This document shows positions 23,231 to 30,870 of a stretch of DNA of 32,842 nucleotides, piece after piece. Within the stretch, counting starts at the first letter, position 1, and each line of letters opens with the position of its first letter. The translations under genes and the position numbers were made by a program. Origin of the DNA: Palsa-870 sp039935415 (GTDB lineage Bacteria; Chloroflexota; Dormibacteria; Dormibacterales; Dormibacteraceae); NCBI GenBank assembly GCA_039935415.1, contig JBDTKH010000062.1, forward strand, positions 1 to 32,842. Direction: 5' to 3'. The notes below the pieces were generated by a model, which was not told the DNA's origin, did no database searches, and worked only from the letters and a program-made list of their open reading frames with translations.

Positions 23231-25092
23231 TCGAGCTCGGCGGCATCGCGCCGAGGGCGCGCTGGTCGATGCGCCTGGTCGCGGCCGCATCAGTCGGGGT
23301 GGTGATCATCGGGGTGCTCGCGGTCAAGCTGGCGCAACTCGAGGTGTACCAGGGCGCGACGCTTGCAGGAATGGCCCGCGCGAACACGGTTCACCGCGTC
23401 GTGCTCGAGGCTGACCGCGGCATCATCTACGACCGCCACGGCATCCCATTGGTCGCCAACAGTCCCGCGTGGAACCTCGAGGTGGTGCCGGCCGAGCTGC
23501 CCGTCGACGATCGGGCGCGCGCGACGGAGCTGTCCGAGATAGCGCGCATTGCAGGTGTGCCTGAAGCCACGCTCGAATCGAACCTGGCCGCGGCCGATCC
23601 GTACGCGCAGGTGCGCGTCGGACCCGACCTCGACCAGGCGCAGGAGCTGGCCCTCAACGAGCGACTCCCGGACCTCGCCGGCGCGTCGATCGCGCAGCGC
23701 GCCGTGAGGACGTACGTCGACCCGCTGGTCTTCGGGCACGTGGTCGGCTATGTCGGCCCGCTCGACGAGGCGGACGTGAAACGCCTGAAAGCGCTCGGTT
23801 ATCAGCCGGACGAGGTGGTCGGCAAGGTCGGCGTCGAGGCAGGGCTCGAGACCCTGCTCCGGGGAAAGGACGGGTGGTCGGACGTCCAGGTCGATGCGCG
23901 TGGGCAGGCTGTGAGGACGCTGGCCGCTCAGGCGCCGGTGGCCGGCGATTCGGTCTACCTCACCATCGACGCGGCTCTCCAGCGCGCGACCGCGCAGTCC
24001 CTGGCCTCGGGCCTGGTTCGCGACAACAAGACGGCGGGCGCATCGGTCGTCGTCGAGCCGAACACCGGCGAGGTGCTGGCGATGGTGAGCCTTCCCGGCT
24101 ATGACACGAACCTCTTCACGCACGGCATCAGCCAGGCCGACTACAGCAGGCTCATCAATGACCCGAACCGGCCGCTGTTGAACCGCGCGATCGCGGGGCA
24201 GTACGCCCCTGGGTCGACGTTCAAGATGGTCACGGCGACCGCGGGCCTCCAGGAGGGAAAGATCACGCCGAGCACGCTGCTGAGCTGCCCGAGCTATCTC
24301 AATGTGAACGGCTGGATCTATCACAACTGGGCGAGCTACAGCCTCGGCAACATGAACGTCGCCAAGGCGCTGGCGACGTCGTGCGACACCTTTTTCTACC
24401 AGGTGGCCGCGATGGTCGGCGACCTGACGCTTGCTCGCTACGCGCGAGCCTTCGGGTTCGGCCAGTCCAAGGACATCGAGCTGCCAGGCGTGATGCCGGG
24501 GCTCGTGCCGGACCGCATCTGGAAGCAACTGCAATGCGGAGTGCCGGACCTGAACTCCGACAGCTGCCGCTGGAGCACCGGCGACACGATCACGTTCGGC
24601 ATCGGCCAGTCCTACCTGCTCACGACACCTCTGAACCAGGCCATGTACGTGGCGGCGCTCGCCAACGGCGGCCAGGTGATGAAGCCGACCCTGTTGCACG
24701 AGGTGCGCGACGCGGGCGGTCGCGTCGTGCAGACCGCGCAACCAGAGGTCACCAGCACAGTGCCGGCATCGGCGGCCACCCTCATGGCGGTGCGCGAGGG
24801 GATGCGCGAAGAGATCAACCGCCCCTACAACATGAACTACTGGTTCCGCGCCGCGGGGGTGCCGGCCGACGGGGGCGGAAAGACGGGAACGGCCCAGTTT
24901 GGCGGGAGCGGGCTCGATCTTCCCACGCACGCGTGGTTTGTGTTCTTTGCGCCGTACACGCAGCCGGATGTCGCGATGTCGATATTCGTCGAGCGGGGTG
25001 AGCTCTCCGAGGTGGAGGCGGCTCCCATCGGCGTGGACATCATGAAGTTCTACGGTGGGAACCGCGACGCCATCCGCGCCGTTCTACAGTGA
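23227..25092 (+). CDS. mrdA: Penicillin-binding protein 2 (elongation transpeptidase)
   Basis: 621 residues from GTG 23227, overlapping the mreD stop (GTGA). One N-terminal membrane span (about 17-38), the dimerisation domain with EADRGIIYDRHGIPL, and the transpeptidase with S330-T-F-K333, S385-C-D387 and K552-T-G. Class B enzyme that crosslinks peptidoglycan during side-wall growth, working with RodA encoded directly downstream. Length and motifs are normal. Confidence 0.96.
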   Translation: MIELGGIAPRARWSMRLVAAASVGVVIIGVLAVKLAQLEVYQGATLAGMARANTVHRVVLEADRGIIYDRHGIPLVANSPAWNLEVVPAELPVDDRARATELSEIARIAGVPEATLESNLAAADPYAQVRVGPDLDQAQELALNERLPDLAGASIAQRAVRTYVDPLVFGHVVGYVGPLDEADVKRLKALGYQPDEVVGKVGVEAGLETLLRGKDGWSDVQVDARGQAVRTLAAQAPVAGDSVYLTIDAALQRATAQSLASGLVRDNKTAGASVVVEPNTGEVLAMVSLPGYDTNLFTHGISQADYSRLINDPNRPLLNRAIAGQYAPGSTFKMVTATAGLQEGKITPSTLLSCPSYLNVNGWIYHNWASYSLGNMNVAKALATSCDTFFYQVAAMVGDLTLARYARAFGFGQSKDIELPGVMPGLVPDRIWKQLQCGVPDLNSDSCRWSTGDTITFGIGQSYLLTTPLNQAMYVAALANGGQVMKPTLLHEVRDAGGRVVQTAQPEVTSTVPASAATLMAVREGMREEINRPYNMNYWFRAAGVPADGGGKTGTAQFGGSGLDLPTHAWFVFFAPYTQPDVAMSIFVERGELSEVEAAPIGVDIMKFYGGNRDAIRAVLQ

Positions 25093-26210
25093 CGAGCTCC
25101 TCGCCATGGCGACGGCTCGATCAGGTGCAGCTCCTGCTCGTCGTCCTGCTCGCTGTCACGGGCATGATGACCGTGTACAGCGCACGCGCCGATTGGGCCC
25201 GCCAGGTCGTGTGGGTGATACTCGGCGCCTGCGCTTATGCCGTGGCCTCCGCCTTCGACTACCGGCGCCTGCAGCGAATCGCGCTCGGTCTCTACGCGGC
25301 CATGATCCTCCTCCTGCTCGCGGTCCATCTTGTCGGGCATTCGGCGCTGGGCGCTCGCCGTTGGCTTTCGCTGGGCGGCTTTCCTCTCGAGCCGTCGGAG
25401 CTTTCCAAGCTCTTGCTCGTGCTGGTGCTGGGCGCTTATCTAGGCCGCGAGGAGCGGCTTTCGTGGCGGACCTTTGCCGGGGCGCTCCTCCTCGTCGGGC
25501 CACCCGCGGCCCTGATCCTCACCCAGCCTGACCTCGGCACGACGATCGTGTTCCTCGCGGTGCTTTTCGGGATGCTCTTTCTGGCCGGCGCCCGCGCATT
25601 ACAGCTCGGCACGCTGGTCGCCGCCGCCGCGGTCACCCTTCCGCTGCTGCCGTTCCTGCTGCACGGGTACCAGCGCCGCCGCCTCGAGATCTTCCTCGAC
25701 CCGAACCAGGACCCGCTCGGCGCCGGTTACAACCTCTTACAGGCGCGAATCGCGGTCGGCTCGGGCGGGCTGTTCGGCCGGGGGTGGCTCCAGGGGCTGC
25801 AGGGGCAGCTTGGTTTCGTGCCCGAGCGGGCGACCGACTTCGTCTTCGCCATCTTCGCCGAGGAGTTCGGGCTGCTCGGCAGCCTGGTCCTGCTGGCACT
25901 ATTCGGCACGGTGTTGATCCGGGTGCTGCGCGCCGCCGCCGTCGCGCCGGACAGGTTTGGCCAGCTGGTCGCGGGAGGAGTGTTCGCGATGATCCTCGTG
26001 CAGGTCGTGGAGAACGTTGGCATGAACATCGGCCTGCTGCCAATCGCGGGCATCCCGCTGCCCATGATCTCGTACGGCGGCTCGGCCACCATCACCACGC
26101 TGGCCGCGCTTGGCATGGTCCAGTCAGTCGTGCTGAGGCGCCGGGCCGTGTCGCATCAGGATCGGTCGTTCGCGGGGCTTGGTACAATCACTCGCCGTGC
26201 CCAAGCCTGA
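25089..26210 (+). CDS. rodA: RodA, SEDS peptidoglycan polymerase
   Basis: 373 residues from GTG 25089, overlapping the PBP2 stop. About ten membrane spans with SEDS motifs: GARRWLSLGGFPLEPSELSKL, LTQPDLGTTIVFLAV including the catalytic Asp region, and IPLPMISYGGSATITTL near the C terminus. It polymerises lipid II and forms a pair with PBP2. The 3' end carries the promoter and the start of rplU. Confidence 0.96.
   Translation: MTSSSPWRRLDQVQLLLVVLLAVTGMMTVYSARADWARQVVWVILGACAYAVASAFDYRRLQRIALGLYAAMILLLLAVHLVGHSALGARRWLSLGGFPLEPSELSKLLLVLVLGAYLGREERLSWRTFAGALLLVGPPAALILTQPDLGTTIVFLAVLFGMLFLAGARALQLGTLVAAAAVTLPLLPFLLHGYQRRRLEIFLDPNQDPLGAGYNLLQARIAVGSGGLFGRGWLQGLQGQLGFVPERATDFVFAIFAEEFGLLGSLVLLALFGTVLIRVLRAAAVAPDRFGQLVAGGVFAMILVQVVENVGMNIGLLPIAGIPLPMISYGGSATITTLAALGMVQSVVLRRRAVSHQDRSFAGLGTITRRAQA
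26183..26188 (+). promoter_or_regulatory. -10 box (TACAAT) for rplU inside rodA
   Basis: TACAAT is followed by 8 bases and GTG 26197, both within the rodA coding region. This would give ribosomal genes rplU-rpmA a leaderless promoter of their own within the elongasome operon. Confidence 0.6.
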
Positions 26211-26703
26211 TAGTTCGCTGTCGGCCGTCGTCGTCAGCGGTGGAAAGCAGTACCGGGTGGCCCCTGGCGACCAGATCCTGGTCGACCGCCTGGCCGCCGA
26301 GCCGGGTTCGTCCCTGAAGCTCGACCGCGTCCTGCTGGTGCATAACGGCGACGAGATCACGGTCGGATCGCCAGGCATCGATGGGATTGACGTCGAGGTC
26401 AAGGTCCTGGCCCACCGGCGCGGGCCCCGGATCGAGAGCCTCCGTTACAAGTCGAAAAAGCGCGTCCGAGTCCACCATGGCGGTCGCGCCGACCTGACGG
26501 CGCTGCAGATCATCGCCATCGGCGGCATGACGGGCGAGGCCGAGGCCGGAGAGAAGCCGAAGGCGACCCCCAAGACCAGGGCGAAGGCGGAACCCAAGAA
26601 AGAGGTTGCAGTCGCCGTCAAGGCCGAGGTAGTCACGGAGCCGGAGGCGCCGGCCAAGGAAAAGCCAGTCAGGCGTGCGCCGCGCAAAAAGGAGTCGGAG
26701 TAG
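26197..26703 (+). CDS. rplU: 50S ribosomal protein L21 with a charged C-terminal extension
   Basis: 168 residues from GTG 26197, against about 103 for a standard L21. The core (about 8-108) has VVVSGGKQYRVAPGDQILVDRL and RYKSKKRVRVHHGGRADLTALQI. The last 55-60 residues are a disordered Lys/Ala/Glu/Pro tail (KPKATPKTRAKAEPKKE). L21 binds 23S rRNA. The start overlaps the end of rodA and the stop is directly followed by the rpmA start. Confidence 0.95.
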   Translation: MPKPDSSLSAVVVSGGKQYRVAPGDQILVDRLAAEPGSSLKLDRVLLVHNGDEITVGSPGIDGIDVEVKVLAHRRGPRIESLRYKSKKRVRVHHGGRADLTALQIIAIGGMTGEAEAGEKPKATPKTRAKAEPKKEVAVAVKAEVVTEPEAPAKEKPVRRAPRKKESE

Positions 26704-26973
26704 TTGGCACATAAGAAAGGTGGAGGATCGTCCCGCAACGGGCGCGACTCCAAGCCCAAGATGCTCGGAGTCAAGATCTACGGTGGCCAGGTGGTGGACG
26801 CAGGGGCGATCCTCGTGCGCCAGCGCGGCACCAAGATCGCGCCTGGGACCGGCGTTGGTCTGGGCCGCGATCAAACGCTGTTCGCCCTTGTCGGCGGTCA
26901 GGTACGGTACCAGCGCGTGGGCAAGGACGGCCGGCGCGTGAGCATCGACGCCGAGCAGAACGGCCAGAACTAG
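26704..26973 (+). CDS. rpmA: 50S ribosomal protein L27
   Basis: 89 residues from TTG 26704, next to the rplU stop, with AGGAG ten bases upstream. The sequence AHKKGGGSSRNGRDSKPKMLGVKIYGGQ is the classic L27 N terminus, which reaches the peptidyl-transferase centre. There is no N-terminal cleavage extension of the Firmicutes type. Confidence 0.97.
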   Translation: MAHKKGGGSSRNGRDSKPKMLGVKIYGGQVVDAGAILVRQRGTKIAPGTGVGLGRDQTLFALVGGQVRYQRVGKDGRRVSIDAEQNGQN

Positions 26974-27010
26974 CGGCCGGCGCCAGTTCATCGATTCGGC
27001 TCGCGTTGTC

Positions 27011-28225
27011 GTGCGCGGCGGGCACGGTGGAAAAGGTTCGGTGTCGTTTCGGCGCGAGCCGTTCACCCCGCGCGGAGGCCCGGACGGGGGCGACGGTGGG
27101 CGCGGAGGCTCCGTTGTCCTCAAGGCGACCACCGAGGTCTCGGACCTGTCGCATTACAAGCAGCGCGCGAAGTGGAACGCAGAGCCCGGCGCAGACGGCG
27201 CGGGAGGCCGCAAGACGGGCCGCAACGGGAAGGACGTCCTGCTGGAGGTGCCCGTGGGAACCATCGCGCTGGACTCGGATGGCCAGGTGCTCGCGGACCT
27301 CGACCGTCCCGGCGCGGACGCCGTGGTCGCGCTGGGCGGCGCCGGCGGCCGCGGCAACGTCCACTTCAAGAGCTCCTCGCGGCGCGCCCCCGACTACGCC
27401 GAGCCTGGCATCAAGGGCGAGGAGTGGATCCTCACCCTCGACCTCAAGCTGATTGCCGAAGTCGGGTTGGTCGGAAAGCCCAATGCGGGCAAGTCGTCGC
27501 TCCTGAGCGCGCTTACCGCAGCCAAGCCGAAGATCGCCGATTATCCGTTCACCACGCTCGATCCGGAGCTTGGCGTGGCCACCTCCAGCGGAGGACGCAT
27601 CGTGATCGCGGACATCCCGGGGCTCATCGAAGGGGCGGCCCGCGGCGCCGGGCTGGGCCTTCGTTTCCTGCGGCATGTCGAGCGCACGCGGGTGCTGGTC
27701 TACGTGCTGGACGGATCGGCGTCCGACCCGTGGGCGGACCTCGAGACGGTGCGCAAGGAGGTGGAGCAGTTTTCCGCCGAGCTGGCAATCCGGCCGTTCC
27801 TGGTCGCGGTGAACAAGCTCGACCTCGAACCCACGCGGCGGCTGCGCGCCCGGTCCCGACGCAAGGGCGTGCATTTCGTGTCGGCCCTTACCGGTGAGGG
27901 GCTGCCGGCGCTGATGGAGGCGGTCGTCAGGACCCTGGTGTCAGCACCTGAACCGCCCGCGCCGGGGGAGGTCAAAAAGACGGCGCTCCCGGTGCGGCGG
28001 GTCCCGGTTGCCCTCGCCGTCGAGGCGAAGCCGTTCGGCTACGAGGTGCGCGGGGATCGCGTCGAGCAGCTCGTCGAGCGCACCGACCTCGACTCCGAAG
28101 GCGCCCTGGCTCGCTTCCAGTCCGAGCTGGACCGGCTCGGCGTCAATGCCGCCCTAGAGGCGGCCGGGGTGCAGCCCGGCGACACGGTACGCATCGGCGG
28201 CGTCGAGTTCGAGTACCAGCCATGA
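27011..28225 (+). CDS. obgE: Obg GTPase, ribosome assembly; start codon unclear
   Basis: 404 residues from GTG 27011. Gly-rich Obg fold (RGGHGGKGSVSFRREPFTPRGGPDGGDGG), G1 GKPNAGKSSLL, G3 DIPGLIEGAARGAG, G4 NKLDLE, and a C-terminal OCT domain (about 340-400, VEQLVERTDLDSEGALARF). It acts in late 50S assembly. The family usually starts eight residues earlier: in-frame codons 26987-27010 read FIDSARVV, as expected after the first Met. No ATG, GTG or TTG lies there; CCAGTTC would become CCATGTTC (Met-Phe) with one added T. The stop overlaps nadD (ATGA). Confidence 0.95.
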   Translation: MRGGHGGKGSVSFRREPFTPRGGPDGGDGGRGGSVVLKATTEVSDLSHYKQRAKWNAEPGADGAGGRKTGRNGKDVLLEVPVGTIALDSDGQVLADLDRPGADAVVALGGAGGRGNVHFKSSSRRAPDYAEPGIKGEEWILTLDLKLIAEVGLVGKPNAGKSSLLSALTAAKPKIADYPFTTLDPELGVATSSGGRIVIADIPGLIEGAARGAGLGLRFLRHVERTRVLVYVLDGSASDPWADLETVRKEVEQFSAELAIRPFLVAVNKLDLEPTRRLRARSRRKGVHFVSALTGEGLPALMEAVVRTLVSAPEPPAPGEVKKTALPVRRVPVALAVEAKPFGYEVRGDRVEQLVERTDLDSEGALARFQSELDRLGVNAALEAAGVQPGDTVRIGGVEFEYQP

Positions 28226-28830
28226 GCCGGATCGGAGTGCTTGGTGGGACCTTCGACCCGATCCACGTCGGTCATCTCGCCGCGGCCTTGGCGGCGATGG
28301 ACTGCGCGCGGCTTGACTGGGTGCTGTTCGTGCCCAGCGCGCAGCCGCCGCATCGCGGTGCTGCCGTCGCGCCCGCGGATGACCGGCTTGCCATGTCCAG
28401 GCTCGCCATCGAAGGCGAGCCGCGTTTCGAGGTCTCCGACCTCGAGGTCAGGCGTGGAGGCCGCTCCTATACGGCGGACACGGTGGCTGAGCTACGCCGG
28501 CTCCGGCCGCAGGACGAGCTGTTCCTCATCCTGGGCTGGGATGCCGCACGTCTGTTTCGCACATGGCATGCGCCACAGCGCGTCAGCTCTCTCGCCACGA
28601 TCGTGGTCGTCAGCCGGCCCGGAACCCGAGCACCGAGCGCGGCGGACCTCGTGACGGCCGGCCTCGACCCGGACCGGGTCATCCTGTGCCTTAATCGGAC
28701 GCCGGATGTTTCCTCCAGCTCGCTGCGGCGGGCAATCGCAGCCGGGCAGCCTGCGCCCGGCAAGCTGCCGGTCGGGGTCGGGGACTACATCGCGGCACAT
28801 CGCCTCTATATGGATAATCGAAAGAGTTGA
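28222..28830 (+). CDS. nadD: Nicotinate-nucleotide adenylyltransferase
   Basis: 202 residues. The nucleotidyltransferase motif GTFDPIHVGHL (9-19), the loop FVPSAQPPH, and SSSSLRRAI near the C terminus (the ISSTxIR motif) identify NadD, which joins NaMN and ATP to give NaAD. It lies between obgE and rsfS, a common order, overlapping both by four bases. Confidence 0.95.
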   Translation: MSRIGVLGGTFDPIHVGHLAAALAAMDCARLDWVLFVPSAQPPHRGAAVAPADDRLAMSRLAIEGEPRFEVSDLEVRRGGRSYTADTVAELRRLRPQDELFLILGWDAARLFRTWHAPQRVSSLATIVVVSRPGTRAPSAADLVTAGLDPDRVILCLNRTPDVSSSSLRRAIAAGQPAPGKLPVGVGDYIAAHRLYMDNRKS

Positions 28831-29198
28831 GAACCACCCGCCCGCGGGGTTTGACCCCGCTGCAGACCGCTCGCCTGCTACGCATCGCCGCGGTCGACAA
28901 GAAAGCCTGGGACCCGGTCGTCATCGACGTGCGAGAACAGACATCGGTGGCCGACTACTTCGTCATCTGCGAGGGCGAGACCGACCGCCAGGTCCGCGCC
29001 ATCGCTGACGGGATGGTCGAGGCGGCGAAGGCGAAGCAGGTGCGGCCGCTCGCGCTCGACGGCTACGACGACGCATCGTGGATCCTGCTCGACTTCGACT
29101 CGGTGCTGGCGCACGTCTTCCTGCCCGGCGAGCGGTCGTACTACGACCTGGAAAGCCTGTGGGCGCCGGCGGCGAAACGCCGGAAGAAAGCCGTCTAG
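28827..29198 (+). CDS. rsfS: Ribosomal silencing factor RsfS
   Basis: 123 residues from TTG 28827, overlapping the nadD stop (TTGA). Motifs: DPVVIDVREQTSVADYFVICEGETDRQVRAIAD and SWILLDFDSVLAHVFLPGERSYYDLESLW. RsfS binds L14 and blocks joining of ribosomal subunits when nutrients fall. It ends the co-directional run and is followed by a strong stem-loop. Confidence 0.95.
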   Translation: MRTTRPRGLTPLQTARLLRIAAVDKKAWDPVVIDVREQTSVADYFVICEGETDRQVRAIADGMVEAAKAKQVRPLALDGYDDASWILLDFDSVLAHVFLPGERSYYDLESLWAPAAKRRKKAV

Positions 29199-29205
29199 CG
29201 ACCTG

Positions 29206-29249
29206 GCGTAGGCCGGGCCCGCGTAGTAGTTCGCAGGCCCGGCCTACGC
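29206..29249. terminator. Bidirectional stem-loop between convergent genes
   Basis: Perfect 14-bp arms GCGTAGGCCGGGCC and GGCCCGGCCTACGC with a 16-base loop that can close three more GCG/CGC pairs. It lies between the rsfS stop and the convergent stop at 29256. No T tail on either strand, so it could also be a dispersed repeat unit. Confidence 0.65.
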
Positions 29250-29255
29250 GAATCC

Positions 29256-30335
29256 TTAGCCGGCAGCCGGGGTCGTGCCGCCGTCAGCCGGAGGGGTGGC
29301 GCTGTCGGCTGGGGTCGTGCTGCCCGCCGCGGGGGTCGTCGCGCTGTCGGCCGGGGTCGTGGCGCTGTTAGCCGAGGTCGTGCTGTCCGCCGCGGGGGTC
29401 GTCGCGCTGTCGGCCGGGGTCGTGGCGCTGTCGGCCGGGGTCGTGGCGCTGTCGGCCGGGGTCATGGCGCTGTCAGTCGGGGTCGTGCTGCCCGCCGCCG
29501 GTGTCGTGGCGCTATCAGCCGGGGTCGTGGTGCTAGTAGCCGGGGTGGTGGCGCTGGTAGCCGGGGTGGTGGCGCTGGTAGCCGGGGTCGTGCTGCTGGC
29601 GGCCGGGCTCGTGCTGCCGGCAGCGAGGTTCTTACCCCCCGTGGCGACAAAGCTCACACAATCCCCCAGGTTCTTGAACCGGGTTCCGTGAGAGTCGGAG
29701 AGCTTCTGCCAGCCGCCTTTCTTGCACTGGTCGGCGGTCGTCGCGACCGGGTTTGAGGTCATCTCGACGCCCGCCTGAACATTGAGCCTCTCGGCCGGTC
29801 CAGGGATCATTGAAACGGTGACGTGCACCGCTGTGGCCGAGCCGGAAAACCCAATCTGGTCGCCGGGAAGGCCCACTGCCAGGCATGTGGTGTCACCCGT
29901 CAGTCTCAGGCCGATGAGATCGCCCGGCTGGACGGGTATCGGGGCGGTAAGGTCGAACGAGCTCGTAGTGACTGACAGGTCCACGGCCGGACTGACGGCT
30001 TCCAGGGTGTAAGCGCCAGGGCCTGCAGGGGTCCAGACCAGCAGGCTGACAGAGCCCGAATCGGTGCCGGCTGCCTGGAAGAACCAGGCGCTGATCGAGG
30101 TCCCCCCGTTCGGGACCATATAGCTCGGACTAGCCAGGTCGGTTAACTCTTGGACCGTGTCAACGGTTGATTCGCCAAAGGGGCAGTCCTGGTTCCCTAC
30201 GGCTAAGCCGATGGTTGTCGCTGCGAGGGCCGTGGTCGGAAGCACGAGCGACGCCGCGGCCGCGAGCGAGGCCGCGATCACGGCGATGCGGGCCCCCGGG
30301 CGAAAAGTGACCCACTGACGTGCTTCCCTAGACAT
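29256..30335 (-). CDS. Secreted protein with Thr/Pro heptad-repeat tail
   Basis: 359 residues from ATG 30335 (ATG 30347 and TTG 30362 are alternatives; an AGGAAGG site lies at 30347-30353). Signal peptide about 1-39 ending TTALA-A. Then a domain of about 170 residues with beta-like composition and no recognised family, followed by QCKKGGWQKL...FKNLGDCVSFV. That short Cys-containing motif is seen near the C terminus of many exported proteins of GC-rich bacteria. The last ~110 residues are degenerate SATTPAD repeats, likely extended and perhaps O-glycosylated or wall-spanning. Function unknown. It is convergent with rsfS and divergent from the HspR-like gene. Confidence 0.75.
   Translation of the reverse strand: MSREARQWVTFRPGARIAVIAASLAAAASLVLPTTALAATTIGLAVGNQDCPFGESTVDTVQELTDLASPSYMVPNGGTSISAWFFQAAGTDSGSVSLLVWTPAGPGAYTLEAVSPAVDLSVTTSSFDLTAPIPVQPGDLIGLRLTGDTTCLAVGLPGDQIGFSGSATAVHVTVSMIPGPAERLNVQAGVEMTSNPVATTADQCKKGGWQKLSDSHGTRFKNLGDCVSFVATGGKNLAAGSTSPAASSTTPATSATTPATSATTPATSTTTPADSATTPAAGSTTPTDSAMTPADSATTPADSATTPADSATTPAADSTTSANSATTPADSATTPAAGSTTPADSATPPADGGTTPAAG
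29275..29620 (-). repeat. 21-bp tandem repeats coding for SATTPAD heptads
   Basis: About 15 imperfect 21-base units, plus-strand form near GGGGTCGTGGCGCTGTCGGCC, lie inside the surface-protein gene. Units are in frame and differ mainly by synonymous or mild changes. Copy number may vary between strains or be collapsed in assembly. Confidence 0.75.
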
Positions 30336-30491
30336 CCTGTTCCGCATCCTTCCTGAACTCAACGTTTGCTGGGCCCAAAGGCGGCGCAGGTGCGCACGAT
30401 ACGCGAGCTACTCGCCTGGCTGACCCTATTAACGCGGCAAGGATGGGAGTTGGTCGAAGAGATTTTGGTAGGCCGTGCCCCCGCCGGGGAA

Positions 30492-30514
30492 TTGCCCATA
30501 GGATGGTTGCCCAT
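30492..30514 (+). promoter_or_regulatory. -10 box flanked by TTGCCCAT direct repeats
   Basis: TTGCCCAT at 30492-30499 and again at 30507-30514, 15 bases apart, bracket TAGGAT (30499-30504), with the ATG at 30513. This may be a leaderless promoter with its own operator for the HspR-like regulator. Confidence 0.4.
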
Positions 30515-30866
30515 GGCGGGCAGCAGGGCCGGTTCGCGCGGAGCAGCGCCCTCCTTTGGGGACCTCGACAAGCCGCTCTACACCATCAGCGTGGCGGCGG
30601 AGATCCTGGAAACCCATCCCCGAACCCTGATGCTCTACGAGGACGCCGGCCTCGTCGCGCCGCACCGCACCATAACCAACCGGCGCCGGTACTCGCAGCG
30701 GGACATCAGCAAGGTCCAGGTGATCCAGCACCTGACACGCGAGAAGGGGGTGACCCTGGCCGGCGTGCGCCACATCCTCAGCCTGTTCGAAGTCATGAAA
30801 AAGCACCGCGTCGAGCCGCCGGCGGACCTGCGGGAGATCTACGACCGGTACTCCCAGATCGTCTGA
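30513..30866 (+). CDS. MerR-family regulator, HspR-like
   Basis: 117 residues from ATG 30513. The segment PLYTISVAAEILETHPRTLMLYEDAGLVAPHRT, then RRYSQRDISKVQVIQHLTREKGVTLAGVRHIL, closely follows HspR, the heat-shock repressor, including the sequence after the helix-turn-helix. HspR normally controls the dnaK operon through HAIR sites; no chaperone gene lies beside it and no complete HAIR site was seen, so the target here is unknown. A longer in-frame N terminus exists but lies upstream of the likely promoter. Confidence 0.85.
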   Translation: MAGSRAGSRGAAPSFGDLDKPLYTISVAAEILETHPRTLMLYEDAGLVAPHRTITNRRRYSQRDISKVQVIQHLTREKGVTLAGVRHILSLFEVMKKHRVEPPADLREIYDRYSQIV

Positions 30867-30870
30867 GTCG

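Noticed and set aside
29275..29640. Possible CRISPR or satellite array
   Set aside because: Units are contiguous 21-mers without spacers and stay in frame as SATTPAD codons of a secreted protein.
30345..30362. HAIR operator (CTTGAGT-N7-ACTCAAG) near the HspR-like gene
   Set aside because: Only one partial half-site (GAACTCAAC) is present; the second half is missing.
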